Source: Brevundimonas nasdae
Lineage (GTDB): Bacteria > Pseudomonadota > Alphaproteobacteria > Caulobacterales > Caulobacteraceae
Direction: 5' to 3'
NCBI RefSeq assembly: GCF_016654005.1
Contig: NZ_JAEPWN010000005.1
Coordinates: forward strand, 124,001 to 188,000
DNA length: 64,000 bases
Shown: in pieces, positions 28,454-41,921 of the stretch
Layout: the number at the start of each line of letters is the position of its first letter
Numbering within the stretch: position 1 is the stretch's first letter
Translations under genes and position numbers: made by a program
The notes under the pieces: model-generated
The model's database searches: none
Told to the model about the DNA's origin: nothing
The model's input: the letters and a program-made list of their open reading frames with translations, nothing else

Positions 28454-29038
28454 ATGATCTGGCTCGCCTTCGCCTCAGCCTTGACCGTCCAGGCGACCTA
28501 TGGACCGCTGGACGCGACGCCGGAAACCTATCAGCCGCCGGCCATCCGACCTTTTGAACCGCCCTCCGACTTTGGTCGGACCCCGGCGCAGGGTGACGGC
28601 GAGACGATCCGACATCGCGCGCCCCTGACCCGGCCCGTGACCGTCGACGCCTATGCCGCCAGTTATGAGGTCAGTCCGTCGGACATGGAGATCGCCTATG
28701 ATCAGGGCGTGGCCCAGGCCGAACTGGACACCGACCGCCGGATGGGTCCGCTGGACGGCCGCTGGCGCGTGACGGGGGGCGACGGCAGGCCGTTCCTGTC
28801 GCTGGCTCTGACCGACCGGGGCGGCGGACGGATGATCGAAGGCGCCTGGACCAGACTGGACGACCGCCCCGGCGTTGAACACAGCGGCCCGGCAGGTCCC
28901 GCGACGACGGACGGTCAAACCGTCATCGTGCCGATCACCGGCGGCGAACTGCACCTGCAACAGGCGGGCGCAGGCTGGACCGGCGCCCTGATCCAGAACG
29001 GCCGCCGTCATCCGGTGACGGTGACCCGCCCCGGCTAG
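28454..29038 (+). CDS. Predicted secreted protein of unknown function
   Basis: The 194-residue product starts with a short signal peptide (MIWLAFASALTVQA). The N-terminal half is Pro-rich; the C-terminal half (MGPLDGRWRVTGGDGRPFLSLALTDRGGGRMIEGAWTRL to GAGWTGALIQNGRRHPVTVTR) has regular strands like a small lipocalin- or beta-sandwich-type domain. I do not recognise a family. The start is the ATG at 28454; a much longer frame upstream crosses sdhC antisense and is not coding. It converges with the HIT gene with a four-base overlap. Confidence 0.65.
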   Translation: MIWLAFASALTVQATYGPLDATPETYQPPAIRPFEPPSDFGRTPAQGDGETIRHRAPLTRPVTVDAYAASYEVSPSDMEIAYDQGVAQAELDTDRRMGPLDGRWRVTGGDGRPFLSLALTDRGGGRMIEGAWTRLDDRPGVEHSGPAGPATTDGQTVIVPITGGELHLQQAGAGWTGALIQNGRRHPVTVTRPG

Positions 29039-29451
29039 GCTGCGCCCGTGATCCGCGCCAGAACCGCCGCCCGCCGGTCGCCCCCATAAGGCTCTGCCGG
29101 TCCCCGGCCCCAGACCGGATCGGGCCACAGGCCGTCGTCGCGGCGGCGCCCGACCACATGCACATGCAGCTGGGCGGTGACATTGCCGATGGCGCCGACA
29201 TTCAGCTTGTCGACGGGGCGTCCGTTTTCGACGCCCAGCGCCCGGACCAGTTCGCCAGCCCGCACCGTCTCCTCCATCAGAACCGCCCGCTGATCCGCCG
29301 TCAGGTCGGACAACTCCACCGCCCCCACGATGCGAGGGATCAGGATCAGCCAGGGAAAGCGCGCATCATCCTGCAGCCGGACATGGCACAGACCCCATTC
29401 GCCCGCAGCGACAGAGCCTGCTTCAAAGGCGGGATCGACGAAGAAGGTCAT
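29035..29451 (-). CDS. HIT-family protein
   Basis: The 138-residue histidine-triad protein has QLHVHVVGRRRDD as its active-site segment; the first histidine of the usual HxHxH triad is Gln, as in a known sub-branch whose members keep the two downstream His. It also has FPWLILIPRIVGAVELSDL and WPDPVWGRGPAEPY. HIT proteins hydrolyse or transfer nucleotide phosphoramidates; the physiological substrate is unknown. It follows the SIMPL-domain gene on the minus strand by 5 bases, suggesting cotranscription. Confidence 0.88.
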   Translation of the reverse strand: MTFFVDPAFEAGSVAAGEWGLCHVRLQDDARFPWLILIPRIVGAVELSDLTADQRAVLMEETVRAGELVRALGVENGRPVDKLNVGAIGNVTAQLHVHVVGRRRDDGLWPDPVWGRGPAEPYGGDRRAAVLARITGAA

Positions 29452-29456
29452 TCCGG

Positions 29457-30359
29457 TCAGTTCAGGCTGTAGATGATGCAGGCGCTGTCGGTCAGGGTCT
29501 GGAGCGGCGGCTGCAGGGCCAGTCGCGCCGCCTCGATCTGATCTTCGCTGGGGGCGCCGCCTCCCGCGGGCGCAGCAGGGGGCGGCGGCGGTGCGAAGTT
29601 CGCCCTCTCCATCGCTTTCGCCCCCGTGACCACGACCTCATCCACCGAGGTCGCCGGACCCGAAGCGGCATAGGAGGGCCAGCCCGCCAGCACGTCCGTC
29701 TGACACACCCGCCCGGACGGATCGATGACCCGCACCCGGCCCAGGGTCGCGCCCGCATTGGCGGCGGCGGCCTCTGCGCGACGGCGCGCATCCTTCATCG
29801 CTTCGGCCGCCAGATTGGCCTTCCAGCTGTTTTCAGGGTCCAGGCTGAAGCTGACCTGGCCGATGGAGGTAGGACGCGAGGCGACGATGGTGGCGTACAC
29901 CCGCTCGATCAGGGCCACGTCGCGCACGGAGACGCGGACGGCGGCGTCGGCCTGATAGCGGGCGATCCGATCGGCGCGGGTGTTGTCGCGCATGACGCCG
30001 TCGCCGTCACGATACTGATCATAGATGGGGCGGGTGGTGACGCTGGTCTCGACCCGCACCTTGTCGGCGCCATAGCCAGTCAGCGCCTGGCTCAGCGCCC
30101 GCACCTGATCGGCGGCGGCGCGCGAGGCGTCGTTCACGCTGCGCTCCACCGACTGGAAGCTGGCGGAGACGAAAGCGCGGTTGGCCTGCAACTCGACCTG
30201 CACATTGCCGACCGAGGCGATGACCGGATCGCGCATCCACCAGGGCGCGGGGATATAGCGGTCGCCGATGGTCGCGGGCGGGGTCTGGGCCAGGGCGGGC
30301 GCGGCGACGGCGGCCGCCAACAGACCAAGGGTCAAACTCCGCGTCAGGGAAGCGCGCAT
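29457..30359 (-). CDS. SIMPL (DUF541) domain protein, periplasmic
   Basis: The 300-residue protein has a signal peptide (SLTLGLLAAAVAAPALA) and a SIMPL domain (about residues 45-230: ASVGNVQVELQANRAFVSASFQS, ALTGYGADKVRVETS, AMKDARRRAEAAAANAGATLGRV). A C-terminal Pro/Ala tail ends with a Cys (SACIIYSLN). SIMPL proteins are periplasmic or outer-membrane associated and often induced by oxidative stress; no enzyme activity is assigned. I start at the ATG at 30359 because upstream codons overlap the mdh promoter region. It diverges from mdh. Confidence 0.85.
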   Translation of the reverse strand: MRASLTRSLTLGLLAAAVAAPALAQTPPATIGDRYIPAPWWMRDPVIASVGNVQVELQANRAFVSASFQSVERSVNDASRAAADQVRALSQALTGYGADKVRVETSVTTRPIYDQYRDGDGVMRDNTRADRIARYQADAAVRVSVRDVALIERVYATIVASRPTSIGQVSFSLDPENSWKANLAAEAMKDARRRAEAAAANAGATLGRVRVIDPSGRVCQTDVLAGWPSYAASGPATSVDEVVVTGAKAMERANFAPPPPPAAPAGGGAPSEDQIEAARLALQPPLQTLTDSACIIYSLN

Positions 30360-30375
30360 CGAAATCCTCCTGTGA

Positions 30376-31458
<1,083 letters not shown>

Positions 31459-31469
31459 CTCGCCAGCGG

Positions 31470-31509
31470 GCGCTAACGCGCGGCTCGCGGAGCCGCGCTG
31501 CTTGAGCGC
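31470..31509. repeat. Palindromic dispersed repeat after mdh
   Basis: A near-palindrome of about 40 bases contains GCGGCTC-GCGGAGCCGC and the CTGCTTGAGCGC core. Its reverse complement (CTCAAGCAGCGCGGCTCCGC) nearly repeats the sequence before asd. Confidence 0.65.
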
Positions 31510-31523
31510 CTGATGCCTATGAG

Positions 31524-31556
31524 AAAGGGCCACAGAGTGATCTGTGGCCCTTTTTT
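31524..31556 (+). terminator. Intrinsic terminator of mdh
   Basis: AAAGGGCCACAGA (31524-31536) pairs perfectly with TCTGTGGCCCTTT (31541-31553) around GTGA, followed by more T residues. Confidence 0.92.
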
Positions 31557-31581
31557 CGTACCGAGCCCGAGGAGATGACGC

Positions 31582-32091
31582 CTACTGCGGCGTCAGGCCG
31601 ACATGGGTGGCGAACAGCGGCAGCAGTTGCAGCCACACCGCCAGCGGATCCGTCAGTTGCTCCACGCCCTGCCCCGGCACGGTCAGGACATCATATTGCA
31701 CCGTCCCGGTCGGCGTCTTTCCATCCGCGCCCGGCGTGTAGAAGGCCTTCAGGAAGCGGTTGTCCCGGTTCCAGGTGTTGATCAGGTCCGGCGTCGCGCC
31801 TGCGCTGGCCACGACAGCGCTGAACTGCACGTCCTGACACAGGTCGCCCTGGCAGCTCTGGAAGAAGACGGCCCAGGTCAGGCCCGCATTATTGACCGCA
31901 AAATAGGTCTGGCCGTCCGCCGTCTGCAGCGGCCCGACCTGGCCGCCCAATCCCGTCAGCCAGGCGCTGACGTCTGCGGCGCGCAGACCGCTGGATGCAG
32001 GCGCGGCGGCTGGAGTCTGGGCCATCGCAGGCCCTGTCGCCAGCGGGGCGGCTATCATCAAAAGGGCGGCGGTCAGGGCGAGGCGGCGCAT
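31582..32091 (-). CDS. YbjN-domain periplasmic protein
   Basis: The 169-residue protein has a signal peptide (ALTAALLMIAAPLATGPAMA) and a YbjN-type domain (AADVSAWLTGLGGQ, YFAVNNAGLTWAVFFQSCQGDLCQDVQF, INTWNRDNRFLKAFY). The two cysteines in SCQGDLCQD probably form a disulphide. YbjN-family proteins resemble type III secretion chaperones in fold; secreted versions in alphaproteobacteria have no known function. It lies 34 bases downstream of zapE on the same strand. Confidence 0.83.
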   Translation of the reverse strand: MRRLALTAALLMIAAPLATGPAMAQTPAAAPASSGLRAADVSAWLTGLGGQVGPLQTADGQTYFAVNNAGLTWAVFFQSCQGDLCQDVQFSAVVASAGATPDLINTWNRDNRFLKAFYTPGADGKTPTGTVQYDVLTVPGQGVEQLTDPLAVWLQLLPLFATHVGLTPQ

Positions 32092-32125
32092 CGGGAACTC
32101 TCCGGTTGTGGCGCCACACTAGCCG

Positions 32126-33217
32126 TCACTCGCGCACGTGCGCCAGCCAGTCCTTGCTCTGCATTTCATTGAAGCGTGACACGGTGCGTTCGAACTCGAA
32201 GGCGCCGACCCCTTCGGTATAGAGGGCCTCGGGCCTGGCCGCCGCCAGCACGATCAGCTTGGTCTTGGCCTCGTACAGGGCGTCCACCAACGTCACCAGG
32301 CGCCGCGCCTCATGGTGGTTGGCCGAGCTCAGGATCGGCACGTCCTCAAGGAACAGGGTGTGGAACCGTTCGGCGATGGCCAGATAGTCCTGCGGCCCCA
32401 GCGGCCTGGCGCAAAGGTCGTTGAACGTCGCCCGCGCCATCGAGCCCACGGTGCGTTTGATCACCACGTCGCGGCCCAGCACCTTCAGTTGCGTGGGCTC
32501 CTCCGGCTCGCCGCCCTTCAGCTCGCGCCACAAATCCTCGAACCCGGCGCGGTCGTCCGGCGTGTGCCAGACCTGGGCCGAGCTCATCCGGTCCAGTCGC
32601 CAGTCGCGCGCGCCCGCCGTCTGCACAACCTCGCAACGCTGACGGATGATGTCGATGAAGGGCAGGAAGAGCTGGCGGTTGATTCCGTTCTTGTAGAGGT
32701 CTTCCGGCGCGCGGTTCGAGGTGATGGCCAGCACCACCCGGTCCTCGAACAGGGCCTCGAACAGCCGCCCCAGGATCATGGCGTCGGCGATGTCGGTGAC
32801 CTGCAACTCATCGAAGCACAGCAGCCGGGCTTCCGAGGCGATCAGCTTGGCGATCGGCGGGATCGGATCGTCGCCCTTGTGGGTCCCGAACACGGCCTTG
32901 CGCGTCCGGGCGTCGCCCTCGCGCCACTGTTTCACCAGATCGTGGATGCGGGCCATGAAGGCGTGGAAGTGGGCGCGCGTCTTTCGCGGCTCGGGCGTCG
33001 CCGAATAGAACAGGTCCATCAGCATCGACTTGCCCCGTCCGGGCGGGCCGTAAAGATAGACGCCGCGCACCTCGGGTGCCTTTCCGAACAGGCCCCGCTT
33101 GCCCAGATCGGTCTCCAGCCGCTCCAGGGCGGTGATCACATCGGCCTGGGCCGGGTCGGGCGTCAGAACGCCCTCTTCCACGCGGATATCGTAGGCGTTG
33201 CGGATACGGGAGGTCAT
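32126..33217 (-). CDS. zapE: Cell division ATPase ZapE (AFG1-like)
   Basis: ZapE is an AAA-type P-loop ATPase acting at the division site and homologous to mitochondrial AFG1/LACE1. The 363-residue protein has Walker A GPPGRGKSMLMDLFY, FHAFMARIHDLVKQW, Walker B LLCFDELQVTDIADAMILGRLF and the sensor region AITSNRAPEDLYKNGINRQLFLPFI. Length matches the family. It is divergent from asd. Confidence 0.95.
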   Translation of the reverse strand: MTSRIRNAYDIRVEEGVLTPDPAQADVITALERLETDLGKRGLFGKAPEVRGVYLYGPPGRGKSMLMDLFYSATPEPRKTRAHFHAFMARIHDLVKQWREGDARTRKAVFGTHKGDDPIPPIAKLIASEARLLCFDELQVTDIADAMILGRLFEALFEDRVVLAITSNRAPEDLYKNGINRQLFLPFIDIIRQRCEVVQTAGARDWRLDRMSSAQVWHTPDDRAGFEDLWRELKGGEPEEPTQLKVLGRDVVIKRTVGSMARATFNDLCARPLGPQDYLAIAERFHTLFLEDVPILSSANHHEARRLVTLVDALYEAKTKLIVLAAARPEALYTEGVGAFEFERTVSRFNEMQSKDWLAHVRE

Positions 33218-33301
33218 GGCGGCCCTGCTTAGAGCCGTCTGCCCCGAAAAGCGATTGCTTCGCGGCTGCGAACGCCTAAATGCACATCACACCATAAATC
33301 G

Positions 33302-33357
33302 CGCTCAAGCAGCGAGGCTCCGCTGAGCCGAGCGTTAGCGCGTCCGAAGGACCAAGC
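33302..33357. repeat. Dispersed repeat, long version, immediately before asd
   Basis: A stretch beginning CGCTCAAGCAGCG, with a hairpin of GGCTCCGC and complementary GAGCCG, then GCGTTAGCGCG and ending AAGGACCAAGC, stops 3 bases before the asd ATG. It replaces the normal leader and leaves the ribosome-binding site within the repeat (GAAGGA). Confidence 0.65.
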
Positions 33358-33360
33358 ATC

Positions 33361-34407
33361 ATGGGTTATCGCGTCGCCATCGTCGGAGCCACGGGCAATG
33401 TGGGCCGCGAAATGCTGAACATCCTGGAGGAAGTCGAATTCCCCGTGGATGAGATTCACGCCATCGCCTCGCGCAAGTCCAAGGGCGTGGAGGTCTCCTT
33501 CGGCGACAAGACCATCAAATGCCAGGACATCGAACAGTTCGACTTTTCGTCGGTCGACATCGTCCTGATGTCCGCCGGCGGCGCGGTGTCCAAGGAATGG
33601 TCGGAGAAGATCGGCAAGGCCGGTCCCATCGTGATCGACAACTCCTCGGCCTTCCGCAAGGACGCCGACGTGCCGCTGATCGTGCCCGAGGTGAACCCGG
33701 ACGCCATCAAGGACGCGACCAAGAAGAACATCATCGCCAACCCCAACTGCTCGACCATCCAGCTGGTCACGGCGCTGAAGCCCCTGCATGACGCGGCCAA
33801 GATCAAGCGGGTGGTGGTCTCGACCTATCAGTCGGTGTCCGGCGCCGGCAAGGAAGGCATGGACGAGCTGTGGAACCAGACCAAGGCCATCTACGGCCTG
33901 GGTGACGCGCGTCCCAAGAAGTTCCCCAAACAGATCGCCTTCAACGTCATCCCCTACATCGGCTCGTTCCTCGAAGACGGCGCGACCGACGAAGAGCAGA
34001 AGATGTCGGACGAGACGCACAAGATGCTGGACCCAAACATCCAGGTCACCGTCACCTGCGTGCGCGTGCCGGTCTTCGTGGGTCACTCAGAGGCCGTGAA
34101 CGTCGAGTTCGACCGTCCGATCGCGCCTGACGAAGCCCGCGCCATCCTGCGCGAGGCGCCGGGGGTGCTGGTGATCGATAAGCAGGAGCACGACGGCTAT
34201 ATCACCCCGGTCGACGCCGCGGGCGAGCACGCCGTCTATGTGTCGCGCATCCGCAAGGACCCGACGGTCGAGAACGGCCTGAACCTGTGGGTGGTGTCCG
34301 ACAACCTGCGCAAGGGCGCCGCCCTGAACGCCATCCAGATCGCCCAGCTTCTGGACGAGACGGGCGTCATCAAGTCCTCGTCCGGCTATCGCTCCATCAC
34401 CATCTGA
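33361..34407 (+). CDS. asd: Aspartate-semialdehyde dehydrogenase
   Basis: Asd reduces beta-aspartyl phosphate to aspartate semialdehyde for lysine/DAP, threonine and methionine synthesis. The 348-residue protein has the NADP-binding GATGNVGREML, the catalytic Cys in NPNCSTIQLVTAL, YQSVSGAGKEGMDEL, and RVPVFVGHSEAVNVEF with substrate-binding residues. Start and length fit the family. It stands alone downstream of a repeat; an inverted repeat without T-run follows. Confidence 0.97.
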   Translation: MGYRVAIVGATGNVGREMLNILEEVEFPVDEIHAIASRKSKGVEVSFGDKTIKCQDIEQFDFSSVDIVLMSAGGAVSKEWSEKIGKAGPIVIDNSSAFRKDADVPLIVPEVNPDAIKDATKKNIIANPNCSTIQLVTALKPLHDAAKIKRVVVSTYQSVSGAGKEGMDELWNQTKAIYGLGDARPKKFPKQIAFNVIPYIGSFLEDGATDEEQKMSDETHKMLDPNIQVTVTCVRVPVFVGHSEAVNVEFDRPIAPDEARAILREAPGVLVIDKQEHDGYITPVDAAGEHAVYVSRIRKDPTVENGLNLWVVSDNLRKGAALNAIQIAQLLDETGVIKSSSGYRSITI

Positions 34408-34416
34408 TCCCGGCCT

Positions 34417-34459
34417 TCGTCATCCTCCCGCAGCGCCAGCGCGGCGCGGAGGATGACGA
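34417..34459. repeat. Inverted repeat after asd
   Basis: TCGTCATCCTCC (34417-34428) is the exact reverse complement of GGAGGATGACGA (34448-34459). With no T-run it is more likely a dispersed palindromic element than a terminator; its outer arm resembles that of the larger repeat near 43.6 kb. Confidence 0.7.
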
Positions 34460-34510
34460 GCCTGTTGCCCGCTCTCCGTCCCGCCCCGGACGAACCGAAA
34501 GCCCGCCGCC

Positions 34511-35440
34511 ATGAGCGCAACCGCCACAGCCACGCCTACAGACGGTCGCGCCGTCGGCACCGCCATCGCCTGCTACACCCTGTGGGGCCTGCTGCCGCTG
34601 CTGTTCATGGCCATGGCGGCGCATGGGTTCACGGCGCCTGAGATCCTGGCGCACCGCGCCGTCTGGTCCGTGTTCATCGCCGCCATCGTTCTGTTGCTGG
34701 CGGGCCAGTCGGCGGAGGCGCGCCAGGCCCTGTCCAACCCGCGCATCTTCGGCTGGCTGATCGTGTCGGCCCTGCTGATCGGCACCAACTGGAGCCTTTA
34801 CGTCGTCGCCACCACCCATCACGCGACGCTGGAAGCCAGCCTGGGCTATTACATCAATCCCCTGCTCAACATGGCGGCGGGGGCGGTGCTGTTCCGCGAG
34901 AAGATCGACCGGCTCAGCGGCCTGGCCATTGGCCTGGCGGCTGTGGGCGTGGTGATCCAGACCATCGCCCTGGGCCATGTGCCGATCATCGGCCTGACCC
35001 TGGCCCTGACCTTCTGCGCCTATGCGGTGATCAGGAAGCGGGTTCAGGCCTCGGCCCAGACGGGCCTGTTCGTCGAATGTCTCGTGCTTCTGCCCATCGG
35101 CGCGACCTTCCTGGGCTGGCTGGTCACCCACGGTCAGGCGGTCGGCTTCTCGTCGCCGACAGGTCTGGCCTGGGCCTTGTTCAGCGGTCCTGCGACCGTT
35201 GTTCCTCTGGCCCTGTTCGCCTGGTCGGCGCGTCGCCTGCCGCTGTCGACGGTGGGCTTCATCCAGTTTCTGGCGCCGACGCTTCAGTTCGCCTGCGGCG
35301 TCTGGGCGGGCGAGAAGCTGACCCTGCTGCGGATCATCTCCTTCGCCTTCATCTGGGCCGGGGCGGGCGTCTTCGCCGCGGCCGCCTTCCGCCGCAGCCG
35401 CGCCGCCCGCGAGGCCATCCGCGCCGTCGAGACGGTCTAG
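34511..35440 (+). CDS. rarD: RarD-type EamA transporter
   Basis: The 309-residue membrane protein has about ten predicted helices and the RarD signatures AIACYTLWGLLPLLF, HRAVWSVFIA, GTNWSLYVVATTHHATLEASLGYYINPLLN and FIQFLAPTLQFACGVW. RarD homologues belong to the DMT superfamily (chloramphenicol-sensitive protein family); the transported compound is not known. It ends in a four-base overlap with the convergent hydrolase gene. Confidence 0.9.
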   Translation: MSATATATPTDGRAVGTAIACYTLWGLLPLLFMAMAAHGFTAPEILAHRAVWSVFIAAIVLLLAGQSAEARQALSNPRIFGWLIVSALLIGTNWSLYVVATTHHATLEASLGYYINPLLNMAAGAVLFREKIDRLSGLAIGLAAVGVVIQTIALGHVPIIGLTLALTFCAYAVIRKRVQASAQTGLFVECLVLLPIGATFLGWLVTHGQAVGFSSPTGLAWALFSGPATVVPLALFAWSARRLPLSTVGFIQFLAPTLQFACGVWAGEKLTLLRIISFAFIWAGAGVFAAAAFRRSRAAREAIRAVETV

Positions 35441-36570
35441 GGGGCCGCGTAAACCGCCTCCAGCAGGCGCCGGGGGCGGGGATCGCCGATCAGGTGCGGC
35501 GACTGGCGCGTCATCACATAGGCCGCTGACAAGCGCTGTGACGGGTCCGCCATGGCCATCGACCCGCCCCAGCCGTAATGGCCCCAGGCTTCATTCGGGC
35601 CGAAGACGTTCAGGCCGTCGTTGCGCATCAATCCCGCCGCCCAGCTGATGACATAGGGCAACACCTTGTCCTGACCGTGGATGCGCTCGCGGGTCAGTTG
35701 CTCCAGCGTCTGGCCCGACAGCACCGTGCGCGCGCCCAGACGCCCTTCATTGGCGACCACGCCCAGCAGCGTGGCCAGACCCAGGGCCGTGCCGTGCAGA
35801 TTGGCCGACGGGATTTCCATCTTGCGCCATTCCGCCGAACCACGCCCGCCCGGCGCCGAGCCGCGATCCAGGAAGGCCGCCTGTTTGATCGGGTCGATGG
35901 TCCCCAGACTGGGCGCCGCCGTAGGCTTTCTCATCTGCGCCACGCGCCCGTGTTCGCTGTCGGGCAGGCCGATCCACAGATCCAGATCGGGGAAATCCTC
36001 ACGCAGGGTCTGGCCCATGGTTCGGCCCGTCGCACGGCGGAACACCTCATTGGCCAGATAGCCGACCGTGATCGGGTGATAGCCGGACGCCGTTCCCGGC
36101 GCCCACATCGGCGCCTGCGCCGCCAGCCGCTCCAGCACGGCGGGGATATCGAACCAGATGGCCGGATCAACCGCCTCGGAAAAGCCCGGCAGGCCCGACT
36201 GGTGGCTCAGAAGCTGGGCTACCGTCACCTCCTGTTTTCCCGCCGCCCCGAACTCGGGCCACAACGAGGCGACCGTCTGATCATAGTCGACCTGACCCGC
36301 CTCGACCGCCGTCGCCATCAACAGGGCCATCACCGCCTTGCCGGTCGAGAAGACCGAGGTCAGGGTCGTGTCCGTGAACGGCGTCGTCTTCGCCGTATCC
36401 GCATGGCCGGCCCACAGGTCCACGACCGCCTCCCCCTCGATCAGCACGCTGAAGCGCGCCGCCTGCTCGTTCAGCCCCTCAGGCGCATCGGTGAAGTTGG
36501 CGGCGAAGGCCTCGCGCACCGCATCAAAGCGCGGATCGTTCTGGCCGTGGATTTCGATGGCGTCGGTCAT
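35437..36570 (-). CDS. Serine hydrolase of the beta-lactamase / EstB family
   Basis: The 377-residue protein has the class C beta-lactamase-like catalytic motif S75-T-G-K78 (VFSTGKAVM) and a Tyr motif (SGYHPITVGYLANEV), plus a C-terminal HYGWGGSMAMADP that stands in for KTG, characteristic of EstB-type esterases and D-alanyl-aminopeptidase relatives. No signal peptide, so it is predicted cytosolic and an esterase rather than an antibiotic-degrading enzyme. It lies downstream of nothing on its strand and converges with rarD. Confidence 0.88.
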   Translation of the reverse strand: MTDAIEIHGQNDPRFDAVREAFAANFTDAPEGLNEQAARFSVLIEGEAVVDLWAGHADTAKTTPFTDTTLTSVFSTGKAVMALLMATAVEAGQVDYDQTVASLWPEFGAAGKQEVTVAQLLSHQSGLPGFSEAVDPAIWFDIPAVLERLAAQAPMWAPGTASGYHPITVGYLANEVFRRATGRTMGQTLREDFPDLDLWIGLPDSEHGRVAQMRKPTAAPSLGTIDPIKQAAFLDRGSAPGGRGSAEWRKMEIPSANLHGTALGLATLLGVVANEGRLGARTVLSGQTLEQLTRERIHGQDKVLPYVISWAAGLMRNDGLNVFGPNEAWGHYGWGGSMAMADPSQRLSAAYVMTRQSPHLIGDPRPRRLLEAVYAAP

Positions 36571-36600
36571 GCCCCGGTCCTAACCCGGCAAGCGCGCACG

Positions 36601-36630
36601 AAAAAGGCCCTGCGCCGGAGCACAGGGCCT
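36601..36630 (-). terminator. Intrinsic terminator of the atp operon
   Basis: On the minus strand AGGCCCTG (36630-36623) pairs with CAGGGCCT (36612-36605) and is followed by a run of T (plus-strand A at 36601-36605). It lies just beyond atpC. Confidence 0.88.
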
Positions 36631-36657
36631 CAAATCGTTTCGATCCTTAAATCAGGA

Positions 36658-36927
36658 TCAGGCCGCGACGACCTCGGTCGCCTGTTCGGCCAGGATGGTC
36701 AGGCCTTCGCCGTTGACGTCGGCGAAGCCGCCCTTGACGTCGTACTGGGTCTTGGCGCCGCCGTTATAGACAGTGACCAGACCTTCGCGCAGCGCGGTCA
36801 TGAAGGGGGCGTGGTCCGGCAGAACGCCGAAGTCGCCCTCGACGCCCGGTGCATCGACCTGGTCCACGAGGCCCGAGAAGACCTCGCGTTCCGGCGAGAC
36901 GAGAGAGAAGTTCAGCTTGCCGGCCAT
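36658..36927 (-). CDS. atpC: ATP synthase epsilon subunit
   Basis: The 89-residue subunit has the N-terminal beta-sandwich domain (LNFSLVSPEREVFSGLVDQVDAPGVEGDFGVLPDHAPFMTAL) and stops at about the end of that domain. The C-terminal helical hairpin present in enterobacterial epsilon (about 135 residues) is missing, as in several alphaproteobacteria, so inhibition by an extended epsilon helix is not expected. Two bases separate it from atpD. Confidence 0.95.
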   Translation of the reverse strand: MAGKLNFSLVSPEREVFSGLVDQVDAPGVEGDFGVLPDHAPFMTALREGLVTVYNGGAKTQYDVKGGFADVNGEGLTILAEQATEVVAA

Positions 36928-36929
36928 GA

Positions 36930-39390
<2,461 letters not shown>

Positions 39391-39422
39391 CCGGCTTTAC
39401 TCTCTCAGCTTTCCGGAGGGGC

Positions 39423-40994
<1,572 letters not shown>

Positions 40995-41030
40995 TCAGGC
41001 GCGCTACATTCTTGTGGATCGGGGCAGGCC

Positions 41031-41585
41031 TTAAGCCCGCTTGAGGGCGAACTTCATCTGGTCGAGCTTGGTCTTCAGCGAGGCGTCGAACAGCTTCGAA
41101 CCGACCTTGACCTTCAGGCCGCCCAGGATCGACGGATCGACGCGGGCGGTCAGTTCCGGCGCCTTGCCTAGGGCCTTGGACAGGGCGGCGGTGATGGCGG
41201 CGACCTGCTTGGCGTCCAGCGCCTGGGCGGACACGACCTCAGCGGCGACGATGCCGGCGTGTTTGGCGTAGCGGGTCTCGAAACCGGCGATCACGCCCGG
41301 CAGGTCCTTGGCGCGATGGTTCTGCGCCAGCAGGCCCAGGAAGTTGGACGTGGTCTTTTCGAACTTGGCCTTGGCGGCGATGGCGACCAACCCCTTGGCC
41401 TGATCCTCGGCCGAGACCACCGGCGAGGTGGCCAGGCGGCGCAGGTCTGCGCTGTCGATCCAGGCCGCCTTCAGCGACTGCAGGTCGGCGCGGACGGCGT
41501 CCAGACGGCCAGTTTCCAACGCCAGATCAAACAGCGCCTGTGCGTATCGATCGCCGACTTCCGTCGTTCTGAAATCATCAGCCAC
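41031..41585 (-). CDS. atpH: ATP synthase delta subunit
   Basis: The 184-residue stalk subunit (homologue of OSCP) has the N-terminal six-helix domain (VGDRYAQALFDLALETGRLDAV) and the C-terminal GKAPELTARVDPSILGGLKVKVGSKLFDASLKTKLDQMK motif that is diagnostic of the family. It is the first gene of atpHAGDC; the Fo genes are elsewhere, as usual in alphaproteobacteria. Confidence 0.95.
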   Translation of the reverse strand: MADDFRTTEVGDRYAQALFDLALETGRLDAVRADLQSLKAAWIDSADLRRLATSPVVSAEDQAKGLVAIAAKAKFEKTTSNFLGLLAQNHRAKDLPGVIAGFETRYAKHAGIVAAEVVSAQALDAKQVAAITAALSKALGKAPELTARVDPSILGGLKVKVGSKLFDASLKTKLDQMKFALKRA

Positions 41586-41921
41586 TGATTAGGGTCCGAG
41601 GTCGTTGTGTCAGGGTCGCGACCGATTGTGAGGATCACACCGGTCAGAAGCTTGAAATGCTTAGGAAAAGCACGACAGAGGCCGTATCCGTGAATACGCC
41701 CCCTTCAAGCCGGGCGCCTGATAGCACGGGGTTTTGCTGCTCGCAACATTGTGTGATGGCCCACCAAGGTCGAGGCCTGCGCGATAACGCCGCGCGTCAT
41801 GGCTGTGCGCCTGCATCGGCCGCCTGGGTGCGACCATAACGCCGCACCCGCCCGCTTGATCGGAACCATGCGCGGCCCTAGCGATTTCGGTTCACGTTTT
41901 TCCCTAGGACCCCCAACCTCA
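41586..41921. other. Non-coding region between divergent atpH and terC
   Basis: These 336 bases must carry the atp operon promoter (minus strand) and the terC promoter (plus strand). I see no conserved riboswitch fold, tRNA or strong hairpin. The decamer ATAACGCCGC occurs at 41784 and again at 41836 in the same orientation. Nothing else can be supported. Confidence 0.5.

Noticed and set aside
41586..41921. Possible manganese (yybP-ykoY) riboswitch upstream of terC
   Set aside because: I searched the leader for the GGGGAGUA-type core and its partner segment and did not see it.
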